This document shows, piece after piece, positions 27,344 through 36,502 of a DNA stretch of 42,117 nt; position 1 is the stretch's first letter, and each line of letters opens with the position of its first letter. The notes beneath the pieces were generated by a model that did no database searches, was not told the DNA's origin, and saw nothing but the letters and a program-made list of their open reading frames with translations. Source of the stretch: Drouetiella hepatica Uher 2000/2452 (GTDB taxonomy: Bacteria > Cyanobacteriota > Cyanobacteriia > Elainellales > Elainellaceae). Position numbers and translations under genes: made by a program. The DNA is taken from contig JAHHHD010000044.1 of NCBI GenBank assembly GCA_019359505.1, positions 1-42,117 on the forward strand, in the 5' to 3' direction.

Positions 27344-28294
27344 TCCCGCTTTCATTGGTAAATCTTCCAATATCTCAGGCGTGGGTATGCAGATCCAAAG
27401 AGCTTGAGGAATCACTTCAACGACGACTGGGGTAGTCCCCAGGCATTCTCCGTCTGCATGAACTTCCAACGGTGGATAGCTTCTAACCTCAACCACAGAA
27501 GCTCGATGCATTTTGAGCCGTTCATGCCGTTGTCCTCCACCCCGCATAGCCGTAAAGAAATGGCGCAGATGATCCCACTTAGACGGGTTATCTAGATAGA
27601 TTACGTCTAGCTTGCCATCATTCATTTTTGCTTCAGGTGCCAGAGAAAATTCTATCCCGTAGCGAGGACTGTTGCAGATATTGACTTGCAAGGTGCGAAG
27701 ACGACGCATCCGCCTACCATCGAAGCGTAAAATCAAACGGTGTGGTCGAAACTGTAAAAAGGTTTTGAGACCTGAGAAGACACTTCTAAGAGCCGCCAGA
27801 TAATTTTTCTTGATCCCTTCTTTGACCTCATCCCCACAGGGAAAGAGTGCAGCTTCTAAACCCACTCCTACCACTTCCATAAAGTAATGGTTGTTTGCCT
27901 TACCCATATCAAATCGATCGCGATCGCCCTCGGCAATAATTTTAATAGCTTGTGTTAAATCGTTGGGGATGTTCAGGCTAGCTGCAATATTGTTGCGAGT
28001 TCCCATCGGAATGATACCTAACACAGTCTGAGTATGCACTAATCCGCGCGCCACGGCTTCAATAGTGCCATCGCCTCCCGCAACAATCACAAGCCCGACC
28101 CCCGCTTGGGCAGCGGCAGCGGCAAGACCTTCACCACTTTCATCAGGGGTAGTCGTGGAGATTTCAGCTTGGATTCCTTGAGCTTGCAGTAAGGCTGTAA
28201 GGTCGTCAATCAAGTAAGGATTCTCAGTAGGACCAGAGGTAGGATTGACGATGAGTAAAGTATTCGTCTCTGGCTTTTCCATACTGACTTGCAT
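27341..28294 (-). CDS. YegS/BmrU-type lipid (diacylglycerol) kinase
   Basis: The 317-residue product (from ATG 28294) has a catalytic DAGK domain with LLIVNPTSG, the nucleotide loop VIVAGGDGTIEAVARGL, and LGIIPMGTRNNIAASLNIP. A C-terminal beta-sandwich domain includes APEAKMNDGKLDVI and HADGECLGTTPVVVEVIP. The family phosphorylates diacylglycerol or related lipids. The frame extends to 28420, but the added residues lack homology. The TAG stop is formed by the end of the adjacent palindromic element, so the last residues (MKAG) may be acquired. Confidence 0.9.
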   Translation of the reverse strand: MQVSMEKPETNTLLIVNPTSGPTENPYLIDDLTALLQAQGIQAEISTTTPDESGEGLAAAAAQAGVGLVIVAGGDGTIEAVARGLVHTQTVLGIIPMGTRNNIAASLNIPNDLTQAIKIIAEGDRDRFDMGKANNHYFMEVVGVGLEAALFPCGDEVKEGIKKNYLAALRSVFSGLKTFLQFRPHRLILRFDGRRMRRLRTLQVNICNSPRYGIEFSLAPEAKMNDGKLDVIYLDNPSKWDHLRHFFTAMRGGGQRHERLKMHRASVVEVRSYPPLEVHADGECLGTTPVVVEVIPQALWICIPTPEILEDLPMKAG

Positions 28295-28581
28295 TTGAAG
28301 AATTGAGATGAAGTAATTGAGAACGCAGAACCTTGATAGGGTTGAAGTAAGCCCAAGTGCCAGGAGATCTACTGACGCTATAGGTAACTTATAACTTACA
28401 GCTAACCTACAACTTTCCATCTTGTAATATAGCGGTCTACTCTGCTTTTCTCATCTATCTACAAGGTGATATGCCTGACTTTACTGCCTTATTTGCAGTC
28501 AGACAGTCGAGACAGGAGCGGTCATCTTAGAACAACCAGGATATGCCGTGTAAGATACAGTCATGACACTGCTCCGACTTC

Positions 28582-28653
28582 ATATAGCAACCGCCTTGGC
28601 GGTTAGGATGGAGACATTTTGGGTGGGGCGCTAAGCGCCCCACCCAAAATGTC
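28582..28653 (-). repeat. Composite double palindrome, family B copy 2
   Basis: AACCGCCTTGGCGGTT (28589-28604), an 8-nt spacer, then an 18- to 19-bp stem (28613-28631 with 28635-28653) of the GACATTTTGGGTGGGGCGC type. In reverse complement it aligns with 23712-23779 across both palindromes, the spacer and the flanking TATA-like end. It lies about 50 bp upstream of def. Confidence 0.88.
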
Positions 28654-28705
28654 CTAAGCAAACTAGCAACAGCTATAGTTTTGAGTAGTCAAGAGGAATT
28701 TAAAG

Positions 28706-29242
28706 ATGACAGAAAACCTACAAATCTCTCAGTTGGGCGATCCGGCTCTCCGTCAAATTGCTCAGCCTATTGATAACGTTCATGATGAATGGGTACAGAC
28801 GCTCATCAACAACTTGATGACTACTCTGCTCAGCTCCAATGGTGTCGGCATTGCTGCGCCTCAAGTTGCAGTTCCCTATCAGATGCTGATCGTCGCCTCT
28901 CGCCCTAATCTTCGCTATCCCAACGCTCCTACCATGTCGCCGACAGTGATGATTAATCCGCGATCGCTCACTCACTCGCAGGAGATAGTCAAAGATTGGG
29001 AGGGTTGCCTCAGCGTACCTGGAATTCGAGGTTTAGTACCACGCTATAAATCGATCGCCATTGAGTACACAGCTCCAGACGGCACAGTGCGGCAGCACCA
29101 GCTCACTGGTTTTGTAGCGCGTATCTTTCAGCACGAGTTTGATCATCTGAGCGGATTGATGTTTCTCGATCGGGTTGAAAGTACGCAGGATCTAGTCACC
29201 GAACAGGAATATCTGAAGCGCATCACAATTAACCCCGACTGA
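28706..29242 (+). CDS. def: Peptide deformylase
   Basis: Def removes the formyl group from new N-terminal methionines. The 178-residue metalloenzyme has all three motifs: GVGIAAPQ (motif 1), EGCLSVPG with the metal-binding Cys (motif 2), and QHEFDHLSG with HExxH (motif 3). AGGAA lies 8 nt before the ATG at 28706. It is divergent from the lipid kinase; the composite palindrome of family B occupies the promoter-proximal region. Confidence 0.96.
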   Translation: MTENLQISQLGDPALRQIAQPIDNVHDEWVQTLINNLMTTLLSSNGVGIAAPQVAVPYQMLIVASRPNLRYPNAPTMSPTVMINPRSLTHSQEIVKDWEGCLSVPGIRGLVPRYKSIAIEYTAPDGTVRQHQLTGFVARIFQHEFDHLSGLMFLDRVESTQDLVTEQEYLKRITINPD

Positions 29243-29258
29243 TTTGGCTGTACAGCGA

Positions 29259-30062
29259 CTATTTCCAGGCGGCGATTGCCCGCATTGCCATATAAACGGC
29301 TAAGCCGATCAAGAATAGCTTAAACAGCTGGTTGACGGCTTTTTCGGATAGGCGCGGCAACAGCCGACTCCCGACTTGTGCACCTAGAATGCCGCCAAGC
29401 CCCAAACAAATTCCGGGAATCCACAGCACGTTATTGTTCCAGGCATGCTGAGCTAAACCAGAAACGGCGATCGCCACAATCGCGCCCAAGCTCGTCCGCA
29501 CTGCCGACTTAATGCCCTCTCCCAAGAACAGCATTTGTAGGGGCACCATGACCACACCGCCACCCACGCCAAATAGCCCAGAGAGAACACCCGCTAGTAG
29601 ACCAATTCCGGCGATCGGCATCAGCGGATAGCGCTGTGTCGAGTGATGATCAATTCCTGTGAGTTCAGGCTCTATAGACTGCTTTCGCTTTAAGCTTTGC
29701 TTGAGCTGAATCAAATAGATTGTGACTAACAGAAGTCCGGCAAAAGCCAGCGAGAGAATGGCATCTGGAATGCGATCGCCCAACCAGGCTCCCACCTGAG
29801 CGGTAAAAACGCCAAATAGCGACAGCAGTAAAGAAACTCGCCAATTGAGTTCACCCGCTCTCAGGTTACGCACACTGCCTGACACCGAGCTGAGAAATAC
29901 CCCCACCAAACTCGTAGCGGTTGCCTGCACGAGCGGTACATTAAACACCGTCAGCGCTGGAACCATGAGCAACCCGCCGCCAATTCCCAACAGCCCTGAC
30001 AGCGTTCCGGTAAAGATGCCCAGAAAAAACAACAAAGCCCAGCCCAAGGGTGTTTCTAGCAT
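29259..30062 (-). CDS. TauE/SafE-family membrane exporter
   Basis: The 267-residue membrane protein has about eight helices in two homologous halves, each beginning with the family signature. In the first this is GTLSGLLGIGGGLLMVPAL (about residues 19-37). In the second it is GVLSGLFGVGGGVVMVPLQ (about residues 159-177). Family members are proposed to move sulfite, sulfoacetate or other small anions; nothing here fixes the substrate. It is convergent with def, with 16 bp between the stops. Confidence 0.9.
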   Translation of the reverse strand: MLETPLGWALLFFLGIFTGTLSGLLGIGGGLLMVPALTVFNVPLVQATATSLVGVFLSSVSGSVRNLRAGELNWRVSLLLSLFGVFTAQVGAWLGDRIPDAILSLAFAGLLLVTIYLIQLKQSLKRKQSIEPELTGIDHHSTQRYPLMPIAGIGLLAGVLSGLFGVGGGVVMVPLQMLFLGEGIKSAVRTSLGAIVAIAVSGLAQHAWNNNVLWIPGICLGLGGILGAQVGSRLLPRLSEKAVNQLFKLFLIGLAVYMAMRAIAAWK

Positions 30063-30216
30063 TGGCTCACGATGACAACATAGATAAACTCGTTTTATCT
30101 TCTCGCAAAAGTGCTGCTAAAACCTGTGCAATGCGGGACTATTGGGCTAAACTACCGCAAACTTCTGGACATAAGCTATCCGATCGCTCATCAGTTTTGC
30201 TAGGGCGACTCTACTG

Positions 30217-31098
30217 CTAAAATTCACGTTGTCCTTGAATGTCGAAGTAAACAACGGCTTTTAGGACTTGTGCAAAAGGCATGAGTAAAATTTGAGCCAT
30301 TGCATAGGAGAGCATAAGTGTCTGTGTCATCTGAGCTGAGTTTTGCTCTATCAATTGCCGTTTTGAGTAGACCACATTGGGCAATTGCCCTAATTTATGC
30401 ACAAATCCTAACCCGGCGTGAACAGGTATAATAGCCATACCTGTAGCAATTACGAGCATTATTAGTACGACCCATACTTTTAGAGAGATTCTTTTGGCTG
30501 CTCCTCTAGTTGATCGCCAGCTCTTGCTGATGTTTGACTCCCAGCGCTGACTAACACCATCTGTAGTGTTGAGAGATCCGATTGCCAAAAATGCCTCTGC
30601 AAGCCACACACGGGAATAGAGACGTAGAATGCGGGTCAGTGCAATTATTAAGAAGACCAGCGGTGGGAAGGAAGTCAGAATCAATGCAATTGCAGTATTT
30701 TCTTTAGCTGTGATGTAGCCGTGAAAAAATATGCTTGCGATTAGCATCGTTGCTAGCCAAGCCAGCAAGGAAATGACAAGAGTTAGAGCTGCTAGTTTGA
30801 ATCTGATCCACGTCAGAGCTATTCCTGTTGCCAGCCAATGCCAAATCAGAGAATTTGTCCGACTCTTAGCAACTGCAATCGATTCAGGCTGATTCACAAG
30901 TCCCTGAAAGGTTTGTCTTGAAATTGCGCCAGCAATTGCACAATGCTTTGCCCATCCGTAAACAGGCACAAATAACCATAGCCCTGCAAATAAGGATAGC
31001 CAGGAATAGCTTATGAGATGATTTCTATAAACTCTGAAAGCGGTAGAGATGCTACCTTGTCGAACCGAAAGGTTATTCGGATTTGGACTCTGCGACAT
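30217..31098 (-). CDS. Multi-pass membrane protein of unknown function
   Basis: The 293-residue product begins with a polar N-terminus (SQSPNPNNLSVRQGS), then about six hydrophobic segments (around residues 30-50, 92-124, 138-160, 208-230 and 262-280). The N-terminal ISTAFRVYRNHLISYSWLSLFAGLWLFVPVYGWAK pattern recalls cyanobacterial membrane proteins of the glycerophosphoryl-phosphodiesterase membrane-region or DUF975 type, but I cannot name it. It lies between tauE-like and argS genes on the same strand, with gaps of over 100 bp on both sides. Confidence 0.75.
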   Translation of the reverse strand: MSQSPNPNNLSVRQGSISTAFRVYRNHLISYSWLSLFAGLWLFVPVYGWAKHCAIAGAISRQTFQGLVNQPESIAVAKSRTNSLIWHWLATGIALTWIRFKLAALTLVISLLAWLATMLIASIFFHGYITAKENTAIALILTSFPPLVFLIIALTRILRLYSRVWLAEAFLAIGSLNTTDGVSQRWESNISKSWRSTRGAAKRISLKVWVVLIMLVIATGMAIIPVHAGLGFVHKLGQLPNVVYSKRQLIEQNSAQMTQTLMLSYAMAQILLMPFAQVLKAVVYFDIQGQREF

Positions 31099-31211
31099 GC
31101 AAAAAGCTTCTGTTTTCTAGCAACTAGCTTAGATTTCCCGTCTCTTCTCTCCCTCTACCAAAGTATTCATTTTTCCTCCTACCTAGAATTCTGTCGGCGG
31201 TTGGTACCAAC

Positions 31212-32975
31212 CTACATCCGTTCCAGCACAGGAATTCCCAACAGCGACAGACCTAGCTTGATAGTACGGGCAGTTAGATTCGCTAAAATTAAGCGAGAGG
31301 TGCGTAAAGGCTCTTCAGCTTGCAAAATGGGACAGCGATCGTAAAACTGATTAAATTTCTTGCTCAGTTCAAACAAATATTCGCACAGTCGATTGGGCAT
31401 TAGCTCCGCCTCAACGCTGCCCAACACCTCATCAAATTGCAAAATATACTTGGCAAGCGCTAGCTCAGTTTCTTCTTCCAAGACGATCGGTGCGTTTGCC
31501 CCCAATGCCTCAAAATCAATCTCGCCCTTGCGGCTAATTCCCTGCACCCGCACATAGGCATAGAGCATATAGGGAGCCGTGTTGCCCTGGAGCGCCAGCA
31601 TTTTGTCGAAGCTAAAGACGTAATTACTGGTGCGATTTTGGCTCAGATCGGCATATTTGACAGCGCTAATGCCCACAACCTTGGCAGCATTGGCAATAAA
31701 CTCCTCTGATTCTTCTCGACCTTCCTCTTGGAGACGAGTTTCTAGGTCAGTACGGGCACGAGCGATCGCCTCCTCCAGCAGGTCAACCAGCCGAACCGCT
31801 TCACCCGATCGACTCTTCAGCTTTTTGCCGTCCTCACCCAAGATAAACCCCAGCGGCGCATAGAAAAACTCCACCTCGTCCGTAATCCACCCAGCGCGCT
31901 TACCGACCTGAAAAATCTGAGCAAAGTGATTCATTTGCTCCATGCCAACGGGATAGATAACTCGCTGCGCCCGATCAACGTTAACTCGATAGCGAATCGC
32001 GGCAAGGTCAGTGGTTGCATAGTTGTAGCCACCCCCCGACTTTTGCACAATCAGCGGCAGCGGATTTCCTTCCTTGTTCGTAAATCCCTCTAGAAAGACG
32101 CACTGAGCGCCATCATCTTCCACCAATAGACCTGCTTTATCGAGTTCCGCAATCACGTCTGCAAGTAGCGGATTATAAAAAGATTCACCGCGCTCCTGAA
32201 TCGATGGAGACAAGCCCATCCACTCAAAAAATTTCCGGTTGGTTTGGTTAGACAGATCGCAAACGAGCTGCCAAGCCCGCAACGTTTCCGCATCGCCTGC
32301 CTGAAGCTGCACGACCGATCGCCGAGCGGCTTCCTGAAATTCCTCATCTTCATCGAACCGTATTTTGGCGGCGCGGTACAGCGTCGCCAAGTCTCCTAAA
32401 ACTAGACCCTGCGAAGAATTTAAAGCTTCAGGGTATGCCTCGCGCACGTAGGCAATCAGCAATCCAAACGGCGTACCCCAATCACCAACGTGGTTTAGAC
32501 GAATCACGTCATGTCCCAGAAATTCTAAAACTCTGGAAATACTGTCTCCAATAAAAGAGGGGCGCAGATGACCCACATGCATTTCTTTGGCGATGTTAGG
32601 GCTAGGATAATCGACGATCACACGCTGAGGATTGCTCGTCGAAGCCGCGCCTAACCGCGCATCGGACTGAATGGCTTTAATCTGAGCCTTTAGGTAATCC
32701 GTTTTCAGCGCCAGGTTAATAAATCCGGCTCCGGCGATCGTCGGCATTTCACACAGGTCGGCAACATCCAATTTTTGCACGATTGCTTCGGCGATCGCCC
32801 TCGGAGCCTTCCCCAATCGCTTTGCCAACGCCATCGCTATATTGGACTGATAATCCCCAAACTTAGGGTTACTGGCAGACACCAGCATCGGATCGGTGCC
32901 TGCCAGATCTTCCCCAAACGCGGCTATCAATGCTTGCTCAAAGCGCTCTTTCAGTTGGGCGATCGTTTCTTTCAT
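31212..32975 (-). CDS. argS: Arginyl-tRNA synthetase
   Basis: ArgS charges tRNA-Arg with arginine. The 587-residue class I synthetase has the N-terminal Add1 domain (about 1-110), the HIGH motif in [31 protein letters not shown], the KMSKS-equivalent loop [17 protein letters not shown], and the anticodon-binding DALR domain with [21 protein letters not shown] at the C-terminus. The ATG at 32975 ([12 protein letters not shown]) is preferred because it is the family start; the open frame to 33011 adds 12 unconserved residues. Confidence 0.97.
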   Translation of the reverse strand: MKETIAQLKERFEQALIAAFGEDLAGTDPMLVSASNPKFGDYQSNIAMALAKRLGKAPRAIAEAIVQKLDVADLCEMPTIAGAGFINLALKTDYLKAQIKAIQSDARLGAASTSNPQRVIVDYPSPNIAKEMHVGHLRPSFIGDSISRVLEFLGHDVIRLNHVGDWGTPFGLLIAYVREAYPEALNSSQGLVLGDLATLYRAAKIRFDEDEEFQEAARRSVVQLQAGDAETLRAWQLVCDLSNQTNRKFFEWMGLSPSIQERGESFYNPLLADVIAELDKAGLLVEDDGAQCVFLEGFTNKEGNPLPLIVQKSGGGYNYATTDLAAIRYRVNVDRAQRVIYPVGMEQMNHFAQIFQVGKRAGWITDEVEFFYAPLGFILGEDGKKLKSRSGEAVRLVDLLEEAIARARTDLETRLQEEGREESEEFIANAAKVVGISAVKYADLSQNRTSNYVFSFDKMLALQGNTAPYMLYAYVRVQGISRKGEIDFEALGANAPIVLEEETELALAKYILQFDEVLGSVEAELMPNRLCEYLFELSKKFNQFYDRCPILQAEEPLRTSRLILANLTARTIKLGLSLLGIPVLERM

Positions 32976-33199
32976 GGCTACATGCAGCAAGGGATATCTG
33001 TAAGCGTTCACTATCTCTAGAATAGCGATCCGACCTACTCATCATTCAGCACAACTGCCTATTTGGGCAAGATCAGGCAGCTTTTTCAGTTTATTCAAAA
33101 TTTAAGTGAAGGATTTACGGATGTCTTTTGCTACTTCATTTGAACCTTAGCTTACTGAATCCGTGATGCTTCTGAAGGAGATTCAGCATTCTTCAACCT

Positions 33200-34156
33200 A
33201 TGTTGGATTCAAGAGAATGTTGGATTCAAGAAAATTCTAATCTTCTGAGCCTTCGCTGCTCCTCGCTTAATTTATCAGGGCTTGCACATTTTATGGTTGC
33301 TTCTTTTGTCTCACCTGCTTCCGCTCAGGCGATCGCATCCACAGACTTCATCACGGTCGCCAAAGCCTTCTCCAATCAACCCCAGCAAATCAAGCTGATT
33401 CAATGGCTACAATCCTCCACGGGCAGTCAAAAACAGGCTGAATTTGCCCTGATGTGGCGAGATGGTCAGTCTGGAGGAGCGATCGATCTCGTGAAGGTTT
33501 TTCAATCCTATCAGGGTCTACCCCATCAAAACGCGGCGCTCAAATGGCTACAGGCAAACACTCAGCCCAAAACCCAAGAAGGGTTTGCCAAAATGTGGAG
33601 CGATTGGAATCTCTCCACCGCTAAGAATAAGGAACTTCGCCTGAAAGTCCCTTACTTTCAGCAGGTGGACAACAAGTACGAACCGATGCGGACTTGCAAT
33701 ACTTCTAGCTGTGCCATGGTCGCCAAATTCCTGGGCGCTAAGATTGCTAGCGACGATGAATATTATAAAAAGGTCGTTAAGTATGGAGATACGACGGATC
33801 ACGGCGCACAGACTCAAGCCCTAGCTGAATTGGGCATCAAATCTGTGTGGCGCACCGATTTGGGCTTTGAGGATCTCGATCGCTCTCTCGAAGCAGGTTT
33901 CCCTGCTGTTATTGGCATTCTCCATCGCGGTGCACTTGCCTCTCCCACAGGCGGACACATGATCGTCGTTATTGGTAGAACGACCAGCCAGAATTATATC
34001 TGCCACGATCCCTTCGGCAGTATTCTAGATGCGGGGGGCGGCTACACGGGCAGCGTCAACAACGGTAACGCGGTCGTCTATCCTCGCTATATTCTCAAAC
34101 GCCGCTGGCTTCCTGAAAACGATAAATCTGGCTGGGGGAGACTGTTCAAAAAGTAG
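33200..34156 (+). CDS. Secreted C39-like cysteine peptidase
   Basis: The 318-residue product has a signal-like hydrophobic stretch ending ASAQA (about residues 25-44), two copies of a roughly 45-residue helical module (VAKAFSNQPQQIKLIQWLQSS.. EFALMWRD and VFQSYQGLPHQNAALKWLQAN.. GFAKMWSDW), then a papain-like Peptidase_C39_2 domain. That domain holds RTCNTSSCAMVAKFLG with the likely catalytic Cys, GGHMIVVIG with the catalytic His, and ICHDPFG with the Asp. The start region contains a 17-bp out-of-frame tandem duplication (33201-33234), so the first 20 residues may not be original; ATG 33293 is an alternative. The substrate is unknown, and there is no ABC exporter nearby to suggest bacteriocin processing. 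Confidence 0.83.
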   Translation: MLDSRECWIQENSNLLSLRCSSLNLSGLAHFMVASFVSPASAQAIASTDFITVAKAFSNQPQQIKLIQWLQSSTGSQKQAEFALMWRDGQSGGAIDLVKVFQSYQGLPHQNAALKWLQANTQPKTQEGFAKMWSDWNLSTAKNKELRLKVPYFQQVDNKYEPMRTCNTSSCAMVAKFLGAKIASDDEYYKKVVKYGDTTDHGAQTQALAELGIKSVWRTDLGFEDLDRSLEAGFPAVIGILHRGALASPTGGHMIVVIGRTTSQNYICHDPFGSILDAGGGYTGSVNNGNAVVYPRYILKRRWLPENDKSGWGRLFKK

Positions 34157-34168
34157 CGCTGAATTATC

Positions 34169-35050
34169 TTAGTTTACGCCCTGCACCATTCTCATACTCA
34201 AATCCAGCCAAGTCGATCGCGTAATGGGCGCACTGCTCGAAATGTAGTCTACGCCTGTCTCTGCAACCGATCGAATGGTTTCTAACGTGATATTTCCTGA
34301 TGCTTCTATCTTGATCCGGTCATTAGTTGACCGGATTTTTTTGACTGCTGCCCGCATCATCTCTAGCGGCATATTGTCCAGCATAATGATATCTGCCCCA
34401 TGCTCCAAGGCTTCTGCCACCTGCTCGAGGCTTTCAGTCTCTACCTCGATTGTCAGCGGGTATGGAATGCGGGAACGGATCTGGGCGATCGCCTCTCGAA
34501 TGCCTCCCGCTGCCGCAATGTGATTATCTTTAATCATCACGCCGTCATCTAATCCCATACGGTGATTCACGGCTCCACCCACCTGAGTAGCATACTTCTC
34601 CAAAATCCTCAGTCCCGGCGTGGTCTTACGGGTATCCACTAGCTGCGTGGGTAGATCTGCAATTTTTTCCACATACCTGCTTGTCATCGTCGCAATTCCG
34701 CTGAGCCGCATTGCCAAATTCAGCGCTACCCGCTCTCCGGTCAGCAGTGCTTCCAGGGAACCTGCAATTTGAGCAACCTCCTGACCGCGATCGCACCACT
34801 GTCCTTCTTCCATCACGGGCGTGAACACAACCTGACCGTCGAGAAGCTGAAAGACTCGCGAGGCGATCGGCAATCCGGCAATGATTCCTGCCTCTTTAAC
34901 GACCCACTGAGCTTGTCCGGGTCTACCAGACGACAAGAGCGATTGAGTAGTGCGATCGCCGCGCCCAATATCCTCTAGCAGCCAAGTTTGCAAAAGTTGA
35001 TCTAATACTAGAAATGGAGGCAGTACCGCTAGTTGAGGTTTCATCATCAT
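34169..35050 (-). CDS. nadC: Quinolinate phosphoribosyltransferase (decarboxylating)
   Basis: NadC joins quinolinate and PRPP, giving nicotinate mononucleotide in NAD synthesis. The 293-residue product has LLEDIGRGDRTT near the N-terminus, ERVALNLAMRLSGIATMTSRYV, VDTRKTTPGLRILEKYAT with the active-site Arg/Lys cluster, HRMGLDDGVMIKDNHIA, and EVETESLEQVAEALEHGADIIMLDNM. These cover the full type II PRTase fold. Three consecutive ATG codons open the frame, so the exact start is uncertain by two residues. It is convergent with the C39 gene. Confidence 0.97.
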   Translation of the reverse strand: MMMKPQLAVLPPFLVLDQLLQTWLLEDIGRGDRTTQSLLSSGRPGQAQWVVKEAGIIAGLPIASRVFQLLDGQVVFTPVMEEGQWCDRGQEVAQIAGSLEALLTGERVALNLAMRLSGIATMTSRYVEKIADLPTQLVDTRKTTPGLRILEKYATQVGGAVNHRMGLDDGVMIKDNHIAAAGGIREAIAQIRSRIPYPLTIEVETESLEQVAEALEHGADIIMLDNMPLEMMRAAVKKIRSTNDRIKIEASGNITLETIRSVAETGVDYISSSAPITRSTWLDLSMRMVQGVN

Positions 35051-35125
35051 CAGTTCAGCTTTACAACAATGAGTTTCATTTCAACTCTACAGAATCTCTA
35101 GTCTTCCTCATCTGATATTGTCCAT

Positions 35126-35938
35126 ATGCCTGTTCAGTCTGAATCTCTACAAGCCCGATCGCCCCAAGTTGACAACACTGCTGACTTCATCTATCAGCCG
35201 CCCCCGTCTGCTCAAAACGCTCAGCGGATTTTAGTGAAGCCAAACCTGGGCTATCCTGTCAGTCCGCCAGTGACGGTGAGTATGGGCGTAATAGCAGCCG
35301 TGTTGGCAGGATTGCGACAGGTCAGCCCCCACGCAGAAATTCTGATTGTAGAAGGCGTTTGTTCGCCCGTTTCGCTGGAGAAAATTGCCAGTCGTAACGG
35401 GCTATATGCCTTGCTGGACGAAGGAATGCAGGTAATTGATGCCGACACGCTGCCGCTCAAGGAATATCTAAATCGATCGCCCCATCCCGCCCGATTTTCC
35501 TCCATGTTTGCTCCAGCCCTGCTAGAAGAAGTGGACTGCCGAATTAGCGTCGGAGCCTTCAAGCGCACCCTGCTCAAAGACGCACCGCTAATTTCTGCCT
35601 CTCTCAAAAACCTTTATGGACTCTTTCCTCGATCGCGCTACAAAGCCCGCAGCGCCAACTCTCGCGGACAGCTTCACCGTCCCTCTGTGCCGCTTGTATT
35701 ACAGGATGTCTACTTCACCATTGGGCACCTGTTTGACGGAGCCGTGGTAGATGGCGATCGCAAATTTGTCAGCCGCGACTGGAAACCCGATCGCGGTGAA
35801 ACGCTCGAACTGGGCAAAGTCATTTGGGGCGACGATCTATTGGCAGTTGATCGAGAAGCCTGTCGGGTAGGGGGTGAAGAAACGCCGGACTATGTGAAAG
35901 CGATCGAACTTCTGCGGCAGCAGAGAGGGCAAGCTTAG
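35126..35938 (+). CDS. DUF362 domain protein
   Basis: The 270-residue cytoplasmic protein resembles DUF362 proteins: ILVKPNLGYPVSPPVTVS near the N-terminus, a central LLEEVDCRISVGAFKRTLLKDAPLISASLKNLYGLFP, and the C-terminal VVDGDRKF.. DDLLAVDREACRVGG. It lacks the Cys-rich ferredoxin segment seen in some members, so redox chemistry is not supported. The function is unknown to me. It is divergent from nadC (75 bp) and its stop overlaps the ArsC/Spx gene stop by 4 bp. Confidence 0.8.
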   Translation: MPVQSESLQARSPQVDNTADFIYQPPPSAQNAQRILVKPNLGYPVSPPVTVSMGVIAAVLAGLRQVSPHAEILIVEGVCSPVSLEKIASRNGLYALLDEGMQVIDADTLPLKEYLNRSPHPARFSSMFAPALLEEVDCRISVGAFKRTLLKDAPLISASLKNLYGLFPRSRYKARSANSRGQLHRPSVPLVLQDVYFTIGHLFDGAVVDGDRKFVSRDWKPDRGETLELGKVIWGDDLLAVDREACRVGGEETPDYVKAIELLRQQRGQA

Positions 35939-36285
35939 GCTTGAGCCAATTCGGCGATCGCTGCATCTTTGAAGCCCACCATGACCGCCTCGCCGTCTTT
36001 GACGAATAGCGGTCGCTTTAGCAGCATGGCATCCTGGGCAAAAGCTGTAATCCACTGTTCCTCTGTCCAGGTCTGTTTTTCTTCTCCCAAGGCGCGGTAA
36101 GATTGCCCTGAGGTATTGCGCATGGGTTTGGAGCCGAGGGTTTGCACCCAGTTGGAGATCGTGGGGCGATCGGGTGGCTGGGCTTTTGTGTCGATGAATT
36201 CATACTCAATGTGGTTAGCGGCAAGCCACTGAAACGCTTTTTTACAGGTACCGCAGTTGGAGATTCCGTAGACTTGGAGAGACAT
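35935..36285 (-). CDS. ArsC/Spx-family protein (YffB-like)
   Basis: A 116-residue thioredoxin-fold protein with an N-terminal CGTC pair in YGISNCGTCKKAFQWL (residues 6-21), an ISNWVQTLG helix, MRNTSGQSYRALG and the C-terminal RPLFVKDGEAVMVGFKDAAI. This is the layout of the ArsC-like/Spx/YffB group. True arsenate reduction is not implied, because most CxxC members of this branch have unproven roles. Confidence 0.88.
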   Translation of the reverse strand: MSLQVYGISNCGTCKKAFQWLAANHIEYEFIDTKAQPPDRPTISNWVQTLGSKPMRNTSGQSYRALGEEKQTWTEEQWITAFAQDAMLLKRPLFVKDGEAVMVGFKDAAIAELAQA

Positions 36286-36502
36286 AGATGATTCACGAGC
36301 AATTCATGGCTTTCTGGCGATGCCGTAATGCAGATCTACCCTACAAGATATCTCTCTCAAAAGAAAGATGTGCTGAGCTGTTTTATTCTCGTATCACCTT
36401 GAATACAGCACATCTTGGATGAGACATACTTTGAACTTAGCAAGCTGAATTAGCAGCCTGTGGCATTGCTCAAAATGACCTCAAATCGAAGGAAATGACT
36501 CC
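36286..36502. promoter_or_regulatory. Divergent promoter region with an 11-bp inverted repeat
   Basis: AAGATGTGCTG (36365-36375) is repeated in inverse at 36406-36416, with 30 nt between. It lies about 80 bp upstream of the ArsC-like gene and 87 bp upstream of the methyltransferase gene, so it may be an operator or a transcript structure. No known regulator consensus is recognised. Confidence 0.45.
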
